Source of the DNA: Chara braunii
Taxonomy: Eukaryota; Streptophyta; Charophyceae; Charales; Characeae
Assembly: GCA_003427395.1 (NCBI GenBank)
Contig: BFEA01000277.1
Span: 1,042,076-1,084,397, forward strand
Direction: 5' to 3'
DNA length: 42,322 nt
Numbering within the stretch: position 1 is the stretch's first letter; each line of letters begins with the position of its first letter. This document shows, one piece after another, positions 20,854 to 30,640 of this stretch. A program made the translations under genes and the position numbers. The notes beneath the pieces were generated by a model. It was not told where the DNA came from, searched no databases, and was given only the letters and a program-made list of their open reading frames with translations.

Positions 20854-21060
20854 GGCTGAAAAGACTCAGGGCCTGGAGGGCCCTGTTTTAGGCTGAAACG
20901 ACATAGGGCGTGTAGGCCCTCGTTTTCAGGCTTTCAGGGTGAAAACGACACAGGGCCTACAAGCCCTTGTTTTCAGGCTTTTAGGCTGAAAACGACACAG
21001 GGCCTGTAGGCCCTTGATTTCAGGCCTTTAGGCTGAGAACGCTGGTCGGGCCCTGCAGGC
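20854..21060. repeat. ~47-bp hairpin units in G1 U3 (3' LTR)
   Basis: Five units start ggctga/gggtga at 20854, 20891, 20937, 20984 and 21031 (spacing 37, 46, 47, 47). Each holds an agggcctgtaggccct-like self-complementary core and most end ttttcaggctttta. The 5' LTR has the same five at 39251-39460. Confidence 0.9.
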
Positions 21061-21085
21061 CCGTGTGGCTGCGCAGTATGCCGCA

Positions 21086-21100
21086 CCCCCCCCCTCCTCC
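21086..21100 (-). other. G1 polypurine tract
   Basis: The minus strand reads ggaggagggggggg directly before the LTR start tgcggcata. This is the expected plus-strand primer position. Confidence 0.85.
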
Positions 21101-21190
21101 TTGAAAGACCGAGCTTACCTGCGAGGGCGAAGCTGTCTGTCTGAGGGAGGGACCAAAGTCCGGGTGGGAGGGGCAGGTCGTGAAGCTCCC

Positions 21191-22811
21191 TTAGCTAACC
21201 TTTGCCGTTCGTAGTGAGCGTAGATCAGCGGTGCGGATGCTTTCAAATCTGCTCCTGAAAATCCATCGAGTGTCGTCGGGATCGCATGCTTTGAAGGTAA
21301 CTTTGTACTGTCGAGGCTTGTTGTCGTACTTCCGTGATGACGCGGTCAACTTCCTGATGACCATCCATAGATGGAGGACCTTGCGATCGTCGGCCCGAGA
21401 AGTCGTCACTCTTAGCTGGCGTATATGTCGCCAGCTTCGAGGCATGAAAGACTGGATGGACCGTCAGATGCGGGGGGATGTTGATCACAAATGAGGGTCA
21501 TCGGGCTCATCGCCCGCGGCTGATGTTACGGCCATGGTCCAAACCACGTGGGGAGTAGCCTGCGCAAAACATCCTGCTCAAGTGCAAACTCTTCCGCGGA
21601 GACCCAAACCAGATCACCGACGTGGATGGGACATGGCACGCGAAGCCTGTTGGCTTACTGCTGCATGCAGACTTGAACCTTTCGCATGTTCGAGCAGGCT
21701 TGAGCCAACAATTCCCTGTACCTTCGGGGGAGCAAGCAGCGTCTATGTCGGTTGTTCTTAGGAGGAGAAAATCAGCAAAGATACAGTCTTTCCAGCCACC
21801 ATGGCGCAACTCGAATGGAGTCACGCCGATTGCCGGATGCAACGAAGTGTTGTAGGCGAACTTGATGTCGGGGAGGCGTTCAAACCCAATCCTTCTGATC
21901 CAGACGGATGAGCGTATGAAGCATCATTTGAGCGGTTTGATGTGCCCGCTCCGTTTGCCCGTCCGTTTGTGGATGCCGAGCCGAACTTTGTTTCATCTTC
22001 GTGTCGGATTTCTGCATGAGAGAAGTCCAAAATGCCGACATGAAGCAGTGTTGTGGTCGTTGACGATGTCTTCCGGTACGCAGTGGCTGCAAATCCAGCC
22101 GGTGTGCAAGAGGCGCGCAAGTTCGGGAGCGGTGGCGTAGTGCTTGCAAGGGAGAAACCGCGCGTACTTACTCAAACGGTCAACGACCATGAGGATGCCG
22201 TCGTGCCCGAGGCAGTCGCGGGGAAACGGTCCCGTGACGTCCATGGCAATGGAGAGGAAGGGTTCCTGTGGGATAGGCATCGGGCGCAACTCGCCGTAGG
22301 GATTGCGGTTGCGGGGCTTGCTTCATCGGCAAACTTCGCAAGAGTCGCAATACCGAGCGACATCGGTAATGAGGTCGGGCCATCGAAATCGTTGTTGAAG
22401 TCGTGCAATAGTGCGATTGACTCCGAAATGGCCGACGAGTCGCAAGTCATGGTACTCGCCGAGAAGGCGAGTCCGAAGACGACGGTCTCGTGGGATACAC
22501 AATAAGTCCTTGCCTCGCGAGTGGAGGAGCAAGTACTCGTCGACGATGCGATAGTGGCTGGCCGGCGGGTGATCCGAAGATAGTTGCGCATACAACATCG
22601 CGAAATCCGGATCGGACTCATAGCCCTGGATGAAGTGTCGCTGGATATCCTCGTCGAATGCGAAGGCATGATGTGTCATAGCGCAAAGATCGGGTCTTCG
22701 CGAGAGTGTATCTGCTGCGTGATTGGAGAGGTCGGCGAGATGTTTTGGTGTGAAGTCAAATTGGTCGATAAAGTACATCCATCGTCCGATCGTGCTGCTC
22801 ACCGTATCTTA
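21191..22811 (-). pseudogene. G1 integrase with chromodomain-like tail
   Basis: From the right: linker with the DTLSRRPDL motif, then the HHCC zinc domain (YHDLRLVGHFGVNRTI ... YCDSCEVC), then a nonsense codon at 22323-22325 directly after it. The catalytic core follows with AMDVTGPFPRD (first Asp), DIVNDHNT where SDRDT is usual (second Asp kept, context changed), a frameshift near 22055, and SARHPQTDGQTERAH with the catalytic Glu. Another frameshift falls near 21880. The C-terminus shows PPHLTVHPVFHASKLATYTP and a chromodomain-like DGHQEVDRVI ... QYKVTFKACDPDDTRW, split by a further frameshift near 21350. All catalytic residues are present but in four frames, so no integrase can be made. Confidence 0.9.
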
Positions 22812-23309
22812 CGTCTTGTAGTAGGTCAACGGGTTGTTGTCGGTGACCCATGTGAACCTACGACGCCCAAGAAGGAAGTGTTGCCATCGCTTGAGAACCA
22901 TAACGAACGCGAGCAACTCCTTCTTCCTTGCATCATCAAGTGAATTGATGGGAGGCAATTTGTGGCTGAAATACTCCACGGGGTGCCAGTCGTCGTCGTC
23001 GTGTTGTTCCAAGATTGCCCCAATGCCATAGCCGGAAGCGTTCGTTGTCACTCTCGTTGGCAGGGTGGGGTCGTAGATGTTAAGGACGAGTGCCATCAGC
23101 ATGGCCGTCTCGAGTGCTTGGAATGACCGGCGTGCGTCGTCATCGAATACGAATGGCACCTTCGGCGATTGTAATCTCATAGGTGCAACAATCCTTGAGT
23201 ACCCGATGATGAAACGTTGATAGTAGCCCGCCAACCCCCATGAATGAGTGAACGTTCGTGGTGTTGGTGGGCTCGGGCCATACGCGGATGGCCTCAATCT
23301 TGTCCGCAA
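22809..23309 (-). pseudogene. G1 RNase H domain, catalytic Asp changed
   Basis: RNase H removes the RNA strand during reverse transcription. The frame starts in the RT thumb/connection (GLAGYYQRFIIGYSRIVAP) and covers the RNase H fold: RVTTNASGYGIGAILEQ, ARKKELLAFVMVLKRW, FTWVTDNNPLTYY. In Ty3/gypsy enzymes the first motif reads TTDAS; here the first catalytic Asp is Asn, while the Glu and the next Asp are kept. The frame ends at a nonsense codon at 22809-22811 and homology carries on in the same frame into the integrase. The junction with RT needs a frameshift near 23245. Confidence 0.88.
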
Positions 23310-23703
23310 GCGGACGGATGCCTTGCGGCGTCACATGATGTCCCAAGTACTCCAGCTCTTGCCGCGCGAATTCGCATTTGTCGCGGTTGGCTTTGTATTT
23401 GGCTTGTCGTAGCCACTCCAAAACGGTGCGGAGGTGCTCCACATGCTCGTCCAAACTCCGGCTGTACACCAAGATGTCGTCGAGGTAGATGAGTACGAAT
23501 CTATCCAGCATGTGTCGGAACTCCGTTGTTATAGCCGCTTGGAATGTGGCCGGGGCATTCGTAAGGCCAAAAGGCATAACCAGCCATTGGAAATGCCCAT
23601 ATCGCGTCTCAAACGCGGTCTTGTAGCGGTCCTCCTGCCGGGTCTCATGTTGGTGATATCCCGATTTGAGGTCAAGCTTGGAGAACAACTTGGCGCCGCC
23701 CAA
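23140..23703 (-). pseudogene. G1 reverse transcriptase, palm and fingers
   Basis: The frame holds the RT motifs in order: KLFSKLDLKSGYHQ (first catalytic Asp), FETRYGHFQWLVMPFGLTNAPATF, then FVLIYLDDILVYS with the YLDD active site, then LEYLGHHVTPQGI. These are standard for Ty3/gypsy. The preceding nonsense codon at 23707-23709 separates it from the protease/RT N-terminal frame, and homology leaves this frame near 23245 for the RNase H frame. The active-site residues are intact, but the polyprotein cannot be made in one piece. Confidence 0.92.
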
Positions 23704-23706
23704 CCG

Positions 23707-24654
23707 TTACAGGAGGTCGTCGATGGGCGGGAGAGGGTCGGCGTTCTTGATGGTTTGCGAGTTGAGCTTGCGAGAATCGATGCACAACCGCAAGTCCTTG
23801 TTCTTCTTCTGGACGACGAGAACGGGAGCGCCGTATGGCGAGGAGCTAGGCCGAATCCAGCCTTTCTCGAGAAGGTCGTCGAGTTGTACCTGTAGCATAC
23901 TTAACTCTTCCTCGCTCATACGGTAAATGCAAGCACGAGGAGGTACGGCCCCAGCCTCGAGGATGATCTCGTGGCGGATAGGCCGATTCGGTACTACTCC
24001 GTGCGGGGCTTCGAACACGTTGCCGTAGGCGTCCAGAAGCTCGGTGATGCGTGAATCCGGTGATGAGTTCGTCGATGGAATGTCATGGGGCGGGAGGGCG
24101 TGCAAAAAACACACGCCCATGTCCTCGATGCCACCCCTGGTGATGGAAGCTCGAATGCTTGCGGCGGACACCGCGTGGCAGCTGATCGAAGGGTGAGGAG
24201 GAGGCACCGTGCATGAGACCAGTACTCCGTTCCGATCACGAACGTGAACCGTGCGGCGGTAGAAGTTCACCGGGTGATCCTCGCTTCGCAGCCATGACAT
24301 GCCCAAGATCATGTCGAATTGAGTGTCCAAAATGTCGAAGAATACGACCTCGCTTGCATGCGGGGCGAAGTACACGGGGACGAAATCAATGCATCGGTCG
24401 ATTGACTTGTGCGTTTGACCGTCGGCCAATGTGACTTGCGTAGGCTGCGACTTCCTCCAAACGAGTGGCCCAAGGCCAGCGCGTATTATTAAGTCTTGGC
24501 TAATATAATTGCGAGTAGCTCCGCAATCGATCAAAGCGCCGTAGGTCGCCTCTGATTTGAATTCGGATGTACAACAATGGCGAGTTGATGTCGTCGTACC
24601 GTTGTGTCTTGAACTCGCGGTTGATCCTCGCAACGTAGTCGTGAAGGTCGACAA
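23707..24654 (-). pseudogene. G1 protease and N-terminal part of reverse transcriptase
   Basis: An uninterrupted frame of about 315 codons. Residues near 35-55 show [15 protein letters not shown], a retropepsin-like active site with DCG where most retropepsins have DS/TG, then the DMILGMSWL motif of gypsy proteases. A linker leads into [13 protein letters not shown] and the RT start: [32 protein letters not shown] (usually CIDYRKLN), PPIDDLL, then a TAA stop. The frame continues beyond the stop, so this is a nonsense mutation inside RT rather than a natural end. Confidence 0.92.
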
Positions 24655-25077
24655 CCTCTACTCCGGCGTCCATCAATGGAGCTGGTACTGCAATGTGCAA
24701 GTAATCCCGCAATTGTGCCATGAGCACGTTGCAATGCGGTTTCGGCAATCGACTGGTCGGGGGAACGGGCATCCATTGGAAGTCCGCGAACGTCAACGGG
24801 TCGAGTTCTTGAAGTCTTCACCATGACGTCGAATCCCAGGCGATAGTTGGCACCGAAGCTGCCGAATCGGTTGCCGATGGTGGTAAAACCGTGCATGCGG
24901 TGGATTGTTGCAAGTGGAGTGGCTGGTCCAACAGTGGGACCAAGTGGACAACGTAATCCTTGTAAGTGAACCGAGGACTCGCGACATTCACATCCTCCCC
25001 AGATCTGTAGGAGGCCGCTAGCAAGGCGGCCGAATCTGGCGGAGTGAGAGGTGGAGTCGCCTCACCTCCCGCGCAAC
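24500..25077 (-). pseudogene. G1 gag-pro linker region, frameshifted
   Basis: Between the gag stop near 25078 and the protease frame, two partial frames can be followed: one through SPRFTYKDYVVHLVPLLDQP (about 24950-24890) and one through CNVLMAQLRDYLHIAVPAPL (about 24730-24670). I do not recognise a separate enzyme such as a dUTPase. It is probably the N-terminal extension of the Pol polyprotein. Confidence 0.6.
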
Positions 25078-26677
25078 TCAGTTTCCCGAGTTGATGCGAG
25101 GCCGGACATCCTCCTTGCCTTGATCCGGGCAATGGGACGTCTTGTGCTTGGTGCTGTTGCACCAATAGCAACAGCCATACCGACCGTGCCACTTGTATTC
25201 GGCCTCGGTCAAGTGAAACTTGACCCATGGTGCTTGTTGTCCGTTTCCGGCCGGCGATGCGGTTTTTGCCTTCCCTTTTCTTCGAGAGTTGTTGTTGCTT
25301 CGCGGCTGGACAGCGGCCACCTGATCTCCCTCACGTGATGCTTGGGTCGCTGTCGGGTCTTCCACAGTGTTGTCCGGTTGGACTGCAGCGACATGCTGCG
25401 GACGCGGACCAAATTTTCCTTTCTCCACATAGATTGGCTGCCATGCTGACTTCTCGTGTGCAGCCGCCCTGTTGGTCTTGATGATCTCCCTTGACTTGTC
25501 GATGATTTCGGCGAAGGTCGTGTATTGCTCGCAATCACCAAGTGCTAGGCTCAAGGCGACACATGACCGGTTGTAGAACTCACGGCGCAGATGCGAAAAT
25601 GGCAACCCGAGATCAGGCGTTGCCACAATCTTTTGCCATCTGTAAGCCAGTCGCGTGTTGGTGTGTTGCCTTGGGTCATGGCGAAGAGGCGGTTGATGGC
25701 GAGCGCCAGGGCGTCGTCCACGATGAACCGCTTCTTCCATAGCCTCGTCAACTCTTCCCAAGAGATCTTCTCATGTAGATCGGTGACCTGGACGCCATGG
25801 ATGGTTGCCAGGTGGTTGAGCTAGATCTGCCATCCGCCCTTTGAGTTGAGGAACAACGCGCCAATGTACGAGTGCTCGGGGACAAACAGAATCCGAAGTT
25901 CCGTCGTAAAGCCTTCCCACCAGGGGACCGGGTCTTGATGCGTATAATCATCGAACTTTTCGATGCGGAATGTCGGCATCTTGTAGTGTTGCGCACTGGT
26001 GTTGCCATCCTTGTTGGGCAGCTGGTGCAGTTGCTGAACCTCGGTCTTCAAGGTGTCCAGGTGCTTGCTGATGGTGGCTGGTGCAACGAAGGTGCTGATG
26101 TGGCCGAGCATTGCGACTACATGGTCAACTCGTTCCTCCAATTGGCGGGTAAAGGGTGCGCTGTTGGACTCGCCAGCATCTGGTCTTGGTGCAACTTGCT
26201 CCAAGTCCTGTACACGGGAATCAAGTGCCCGTGTAGCATCCTCGTGCAGATCCTTGTTGTTCCGCACCGCCCGTTGGAGAGTCGCCAGCTCGGACTGCAG
26301 GTGGTTACAATTGTAAACCAACCGGGTCATGAGTTTGGCAAGGAACTCCTTGTGCTGCTCTCCCTGTGTTGCGTCTTCGTGGTGCTCGGATGGTTCAAAA
26401 TGCCAGAACTTGAGCTTTTCGATGCTGGCGGCTTCGTGCCGCTGTAGCAGATCCTGGGCCCCTTGCAGCGGACCTGGGCATCTGCGTCAGCTTCGGCCTG
26501 AAGTCGCTGCTTGTCAGCTACTGCCGCTGCTTCAGCCTGTAGGCGGGCAGTCTCGGCTGCCATGCGCCGCTTTTCCTCAGCCTCAATCAATGCGAGCTGA
26601 GCTCGGAACCGCTTTCGGTACTCGGCAATGGACTCATTGGCCAGTTGGCCTGGCATGCCCAGAATTGCGACCGTCAT
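25078..26677 (-). pseudogene. G1 gag (capsid and zinc knuckle)
   Basis: Gag forms the particle that packages element RNA. I place the start at the ATG at 26677-26675 because the frame after it has Gag-like composition, while upstream is an 18-bp repeat. Order: an Ala/Glu/Arg-rich coiled-coil stretch (about 26620-26470), a frameshift near 26460, a second helical region (RLVYNCNHLQSELATLQRAV), the capsid region (YKMPTFRIEKFDDYTHQDPV), a TAG nonsense codon at 25821-25823 in a position that reads Trp in context, a frameshift near 25640, and a nucleocapsid zinc knuckle CYWCNSTKHKTSHC (C-x2-C-x4-H-x4-C) near 25130. It ends at 25078. Non-functional. Confidence 0.9.
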
Positions 26678-26687
26678 GGTGGCAGGG

Positions 26688-26792
26688 CACTGCTGATGTG
26701 GCACTGTTGCTGACATGGTACTGCTGACGTGGCACTGTTGCTGACGTGGCACTGTTGCTGATGTGGCACTGCTAACGTGGCACTGTTCCAAA
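26688..26792. repeat. Six copies of a tgacgtggcactg-like word in the G1 leader
   Basis: Variants tgatgtggcactg, tgacatggtactg, tgacgtggcactg (twice), tgatgtggcactg and taacgtggcactg are spaced 15-18 bp apart, just upstream of the gag start. The acgtgg core resembles plant bZIP sites (G-box/C-box class). Similar clusters lie at 38004-38178 and, more loosely, at 10089-10155. Confidence 0.8.
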
Positions 26793-26915
26793 CCGGGAAT
26801 GCAGGCAAGGGGTAGGTGGGAGGGAAAACACAGGTAGGTAACCAACCAAACTATACTTTCCTCCCGGTCCTAATCAACAGAATAAAATAAAAATAAAAAA
26901 TAAAAGAAGAGGATC

Positions 26916-26946
<31 letters not shown>

Positions 26947-27399
26947 GTATATCTGTCGATCTGCTATGAGTGAGGCATTTCAGAGGAGTACCATGAGCGA
27001 GATCTACGCAAGGTTCCGCAAAGTTTCGGCTTTAAAAAAAAACGCGATCTTGAAAATATTTTTGCGCTCAATAGACTGGAGGTTCCACTTTCAGAGAAGA
27101 ATAAATCCAGGCTCCGAGAATATGACAACCTCTATCGTTATCCTAATATGCCTAGAAAACGAAATGCTAACATCAGAAATTTTCGGCTATGTAGGCAAAT
27201 ATCAAAAATTTTGGGATGCTAATATCAGAGAAACGAAACGCTACTATCAGAATTTTTCAGATATTTGTTGCGTGAAAATGAAATGTTAATGTCGAAAATT
27301 TTCAGATAAAACGAAATGCTAATATCAAAAATTTTCAGATATTTGTTGCGAGAAAGAAAAAATTCTGCAGAGATTTGACGAAGTCCTACTTGATTTACT

Positions 27400-27433
<34 letters not shown>

Positions 27434-27493
27434 CAATCAATAGATCAAGCAAGCTGGCTACTTGATTGGGCGGATCCTCTGACTGAGAGGTCC
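26793..27493 (-). other. G1 untranslated leader
   Basis: Non-coding sequence between primer-binding site and gag. Next to the primer-binding site it has an (AATC)n run (27401-27437). Then comes a degenerate repeat with words gaaatgctaatatca and aaattttcagatatttgttgcg (about 27157-27350), and a poly(T) run at 26930-26946. The same order (site, GATT-type repeat, A/T-rich part) is seen at the right edge of the window. Confidence 0.75.
27401..27437. repeat. (AATC)n microsatellite in G1 leader
   Basis: atca/aatc units repeat without error for about nine units; on the minus strand this reads (GATT)n. Confidence 0.95.
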
Positions 27494-27505
27494 GCTCCGA
27501 TACCA
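27494..27505 (-). other. G1 primer-binding site (initiator tRNA type)
   Basis: The minus strand reads TGGTATCGGAGC, three bases after the LTR end. The plant LTR-element consensus complementary to the initiator Met tRNA 3' end is TGGTATCAGAGC; one base differs. Confidence 0.88.
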
Positions 27506-27508
27506 AAC

Positions 27509-27671
27509 TGTCGCATACCGTAAAAGTGCAGACCAGAACAAGAGCCGACCTCTCTCACATAGTACAAGATAGCACAGCGGAAGGCTTAAATACCAATATC
27601 CGAACAATCAATGTTGCAATGCAACCCAAACATACGTCATAATCATTCCATGGTGTGAAGGGGCCTGGCGC
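27509..27671 (-). mobile_element. G1 5' LTR, inner part
   Basis: It matches the start of the 3' LTR from tgtcgcataccgtaaaagtg to gaaggggcctggcgc almost base for base, then departs abruptly at 27672. The missing rest of the LTR is at 38465-39482. Confidence 0.93.
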
Positions 27672-27869
27672 CTAGCTTTCCAGCCTGTGCGCCCGGGGTA
27701 CCCCACCGTGCCCGGAATGGCGCCTGGCCGGGCAACCCCCCCGAGCAGGCACCCGGGCGCCTATCGCACCGAGGTAGAAAAAGCCTCCAAATTTTTTTTC
27801 GCGCTGCCACCCTATTCCGAATGTGCCACATTCCATTTTGGTGGTCGGCGCATTTTTTTTTGGGGTCCG

Positions 27870-28965
27870 GTACAACCTGTTTTGTAGGTTTTCTTTTTTC
27901 CTTGGATTTTGGCCGTCGTTCTCCATCGATCGACGGCGCGCACTGATCCAAGATACAAAATTTAATCCTGGGCTTCTCCTTCGTTTTTCTTCTTGCGATC
28001 AGACTCGCTTTCATTCACATTTCACATGCATGCGAACAGGTTGCGCAGCAAATTGGCGACAAGCGCCCACTCAGAACTCAAAGATATAGTAACCAAGAAC
28101 GCAACTCAGATACAAGTTCACTTCAAATGGGTATGGCGGCACATCGCCTGTAGAACTGTCTGTTCGTCACTTACTCAACATTGTTGTTCGCACACAGGAT
28201 CACCCTGGATATCCCACATGCAACACACTGCACACTCGCACACTCGCACACTCACACACGCTACTCTCTCCTATCAGATACGGTGGCTATGGCCGCTGCT
28301 ACCCTATCGCTATGGCTAAGCTTCCTTCTCGCCCACTTCGTCTTCGGGCTCACTGCAGACCACCTCGCACAAGTCGTTGTGGCAGCGCTTCCGCATGGCT
28401 TATGCAAGAATCAATGAATGGCTGGGCGCTGCCTCTTGATTTATACTTCAGTAACTCGTTGGTCTGCCCCTCTCCACCAGGCCTAGGGTGCACACAATCC
28501 CCCATGGTACTTGCTTGACTGGACTGGACTGACTGGAACGGTACCGCTGACTGCATGGGCTTGCACTGCCAACTCGATGTAGTCGCACCGCCGACGTAAT
28601 GCAGCTGGGCTCACCACTTGCCCACTTGCCTCTGACTAAAACGTGAGGCAGCTTGGAAAGGCCACTTCCGGACCTTCCGAAAGTCTGTGGACTTGGCCTT
28701 TCGAGTACTGTAGCAGCTACGACCTTGACCTTTCAGGACTCCTACAGCTACAACCTCTACAGGGCTGTGACTCCTACTTGGCAGATCTACAGATCGAACC
28801 CCTACCACTGCACAGACCTACGATAGACAACAACAACTGTCAAAACACAGGTCACGGGTTCAAACACTCGTGGTCGACACAGATACTGTACACAGGTAAG
28901 GTGAGAACTAGGGATCGAGCCCTGGGATCTGCATTCGTTAGTGCTAACATGTGAAAACCATTTCA
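27870..28965 (-). mobile_element. 3' LTR of gypsy element G2 (family X)
   Basis: Its right end (ccatttca, i.e. TGAAATGG on the minus strand) follows the pol tail of G2 by about 40 bp. It aligns with 39488-40657 through shared words such as cgcccacttcgtc.tcgggctc, cttccgcatggct, aatgaatggct, gctgcctctt.atttata, ggtacttgct and acaggtcacgggttcaa. The left end is placed at 27870 because acaacctgttttgtaggttt aligns with acagactgttttgttggagttt; this end is less sure. A TATA-like tataaat lies on the minus strand at 28431-28437. Confidence 0.75.
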
Positions 28966-29003
28966 CTCCCGTTGGCCTAAATTCGAGGTCCTCCGAGAAT
29001 AAC

Positions 29004-29866
29004 TCAGTCCAAGGCAGGACCTTTACCTTTCTTATCTCTCTCGTAGGCTCTAACTACGTCGGGAGCTGTTTCTAGAAGTTCGATTCTAGTAAACCAGCGG
29101 CCGTCTTCTGGCTCCTGGTAAGCAAATCGAACCTTATACTGCTTCTGCGGACGACCTTTACCTCCTGTTCTGAACAGGTCTTAACCTACAATGTCGTCAA
29201 TGTCGTATCTTCCGTCCATGTCTGGAGGGATCATGGATCTCTTAGATGGAAACTGTTGACTTGTGACACACGGCAACAACTTTGAGGCATGAAACACAGG
29301 GTAGGTGTGGAGGTGTGCTGGGATCTCTACTGTGTAGAACGGCCCATCCTCTCCGCCCTTAACTTCTAGTACTGGCCACGGTCCTCTATATGCGGGCAGT
29401 AACTTCTGCAAGATGTTTTCCTCAGGAGCAAACTCTGTAGACTTGACCCAGACCAGGTCGCCTACCTGAAACTGTGATGGGCGACGGTGCTTATTAGCTT
29501 GTTCTATCATTCGGTGTTGGGCCTTCCTGAGGTTCTCTACCACGATAGCTAACTCTTTCTCGTGCTGTAACACAAACTCCCTAGTACCGGGCGGTAGCCT
29601 GTGAATCTGGTCCCGGTTAAGTCCCTCAAATGGTCTGCGTGGTGTAATGGACTTGTGCAACTCATTGGGAGTGCGACAGGTGGACAAGTGCACGCTATTG
29701 TTATAGGCACTGGCTACCTTGGGCAACATCTCGTCCCAATTGACTTGATCTGGTCTAATGTACATTCGCAGAACTTGCTGCAGGATCTTGTTCATTTGTT
29801 CAGTCTGACCGTTAGTCTCTGGATGACGGCCAGATGACATCAGCAACTCCTGCCAGTTCTAACTAG
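29004..29866 (-). pseudogene. G2 integrase C-terminal half and chromodomain-like tail
   Basis: A long open frame (to 29181) begins just inside the core: MSSGRHPETNGQTEQMNKIL with the catalytic Glu, NWDEMLPKVASAYNNSVH, then the C-terminal domain with FQVGDLVWVKS, LLPAYRGPWPVLEV and VEIPAHLHTYPVFHASKL, and a chromodomain-like start DGRYDIDDIVG. A TAA at 29181-29183 interrupts it, but the same frame goes on with KQYKVRFAY, DGRWFTRIELLETAP and VVRAYERDKKG to a stop at 29004-29006, which I take as the natural end. A stop (about 29866) and a frameshift near 29890 separate it from the upstream half. Confidence 0.93.
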
Positions 29867-30640
29867 TGAACTGGGTGTATCCATCACTATAGACAACGGA
29901 ATCACGTGTTCACTGACCCAATGATCAAAAAACTTCTTAACAACTAATTTTGCCCGTGCCTCTGAAGGCAAAGGAACAAAAACAGCATACTGACTAAATC
30001 GGTCAACTATTACCATGACTTGGCTCTTGCCGTGCCTACTCTTGACATGGGTGTCCATAAAGTCAATGGACACTGAATCTCCTGGCTGATCAGGAATAGG
30101 CAAGGGTCTGAGAAGACCTAGAGGGGCACGCGCAGAGGTCTTATTTCTCTGGCAGACCTTACAACTGCGAACATACTCTGTGCAGTCGGCCTTCATCCCA
30201 GACCATATATACGCGCGCATGAGGTCAGCTAGAGTCTTTTGCCAACCAAAATGTCCCTCAGTATCGTGGCATTCCCCTAGGATCAAACTACAGATCTCCT
30301 CACTGTTAGGAATGCACAATCGGTCAACTACGTTAGTCTTCTCGAATAGTAGCCCATCAGTAGTGCGGTAGTCTGGTTCCGACTCTGGGGCCTCCTTTAC
30401 TCTCTTGAGGAGGTCACCATAGATAGGGTCCTGCGCATACCCCTCTCTAACTTTCTGTTGCAGGTCTCTCCCTATATCCAAATAATGAACTATTGCTCCA
30501 AAGTAGTCAGCTCTCCTACTCAAAGCGTCCGCAACTACATTATACTTCCCTTTGACTGGCTTAAGCTCAAAGTCATATTGGTCTAACTCTGCGGCCCACC
30601 TAGTAAGCTTAGGTGTCATCTTGGCCTGCGTCTCAGCCAC
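29840..30640 (-). pseudogene. G2 RNase H end, integrase zinc domain and first half of core
   Basis: Open frame with the RNase H to integrase connector (LTRWAAELDQYDFELKPVKGKYNVVADALSRR), the HHCC zinc domain (GECHDTEGHFGWQKTL ... VRSCKVCQRNK) and the catalytic core start (DSVSIDFMDTHVKS, VMVIVDRFSQYAVFVPLP). The second catalytic Asp region reads in a shifted frame (SDGYTQFTS in place of the usual SDRDPRFTS), so a one-base deletion near 29890 ends the frame. On its right it overlaps the RT frame; the join near 30645 also needs a frameshift. Confidence 0.92.

Larger units (their letters stand above)
19712..21085 (-). mobile_element. G1 3' LTR
   Basis: It starts (+) tgtcgcatacc and ends tatgccgca, next to the polypurine tract. 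It is homologous to 27509-27671 plus 38465-39482. It contains a long (CT)n run, an inverted pair of acttacctgtg and cacaggtaagt words (20367-20440), a TATA-like sequence, and five hairpin-bearing units near its U3 start. A 180-N gap lies inside. The open frames across it, including those reading through N, are not genes. Confidence 0.9.
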
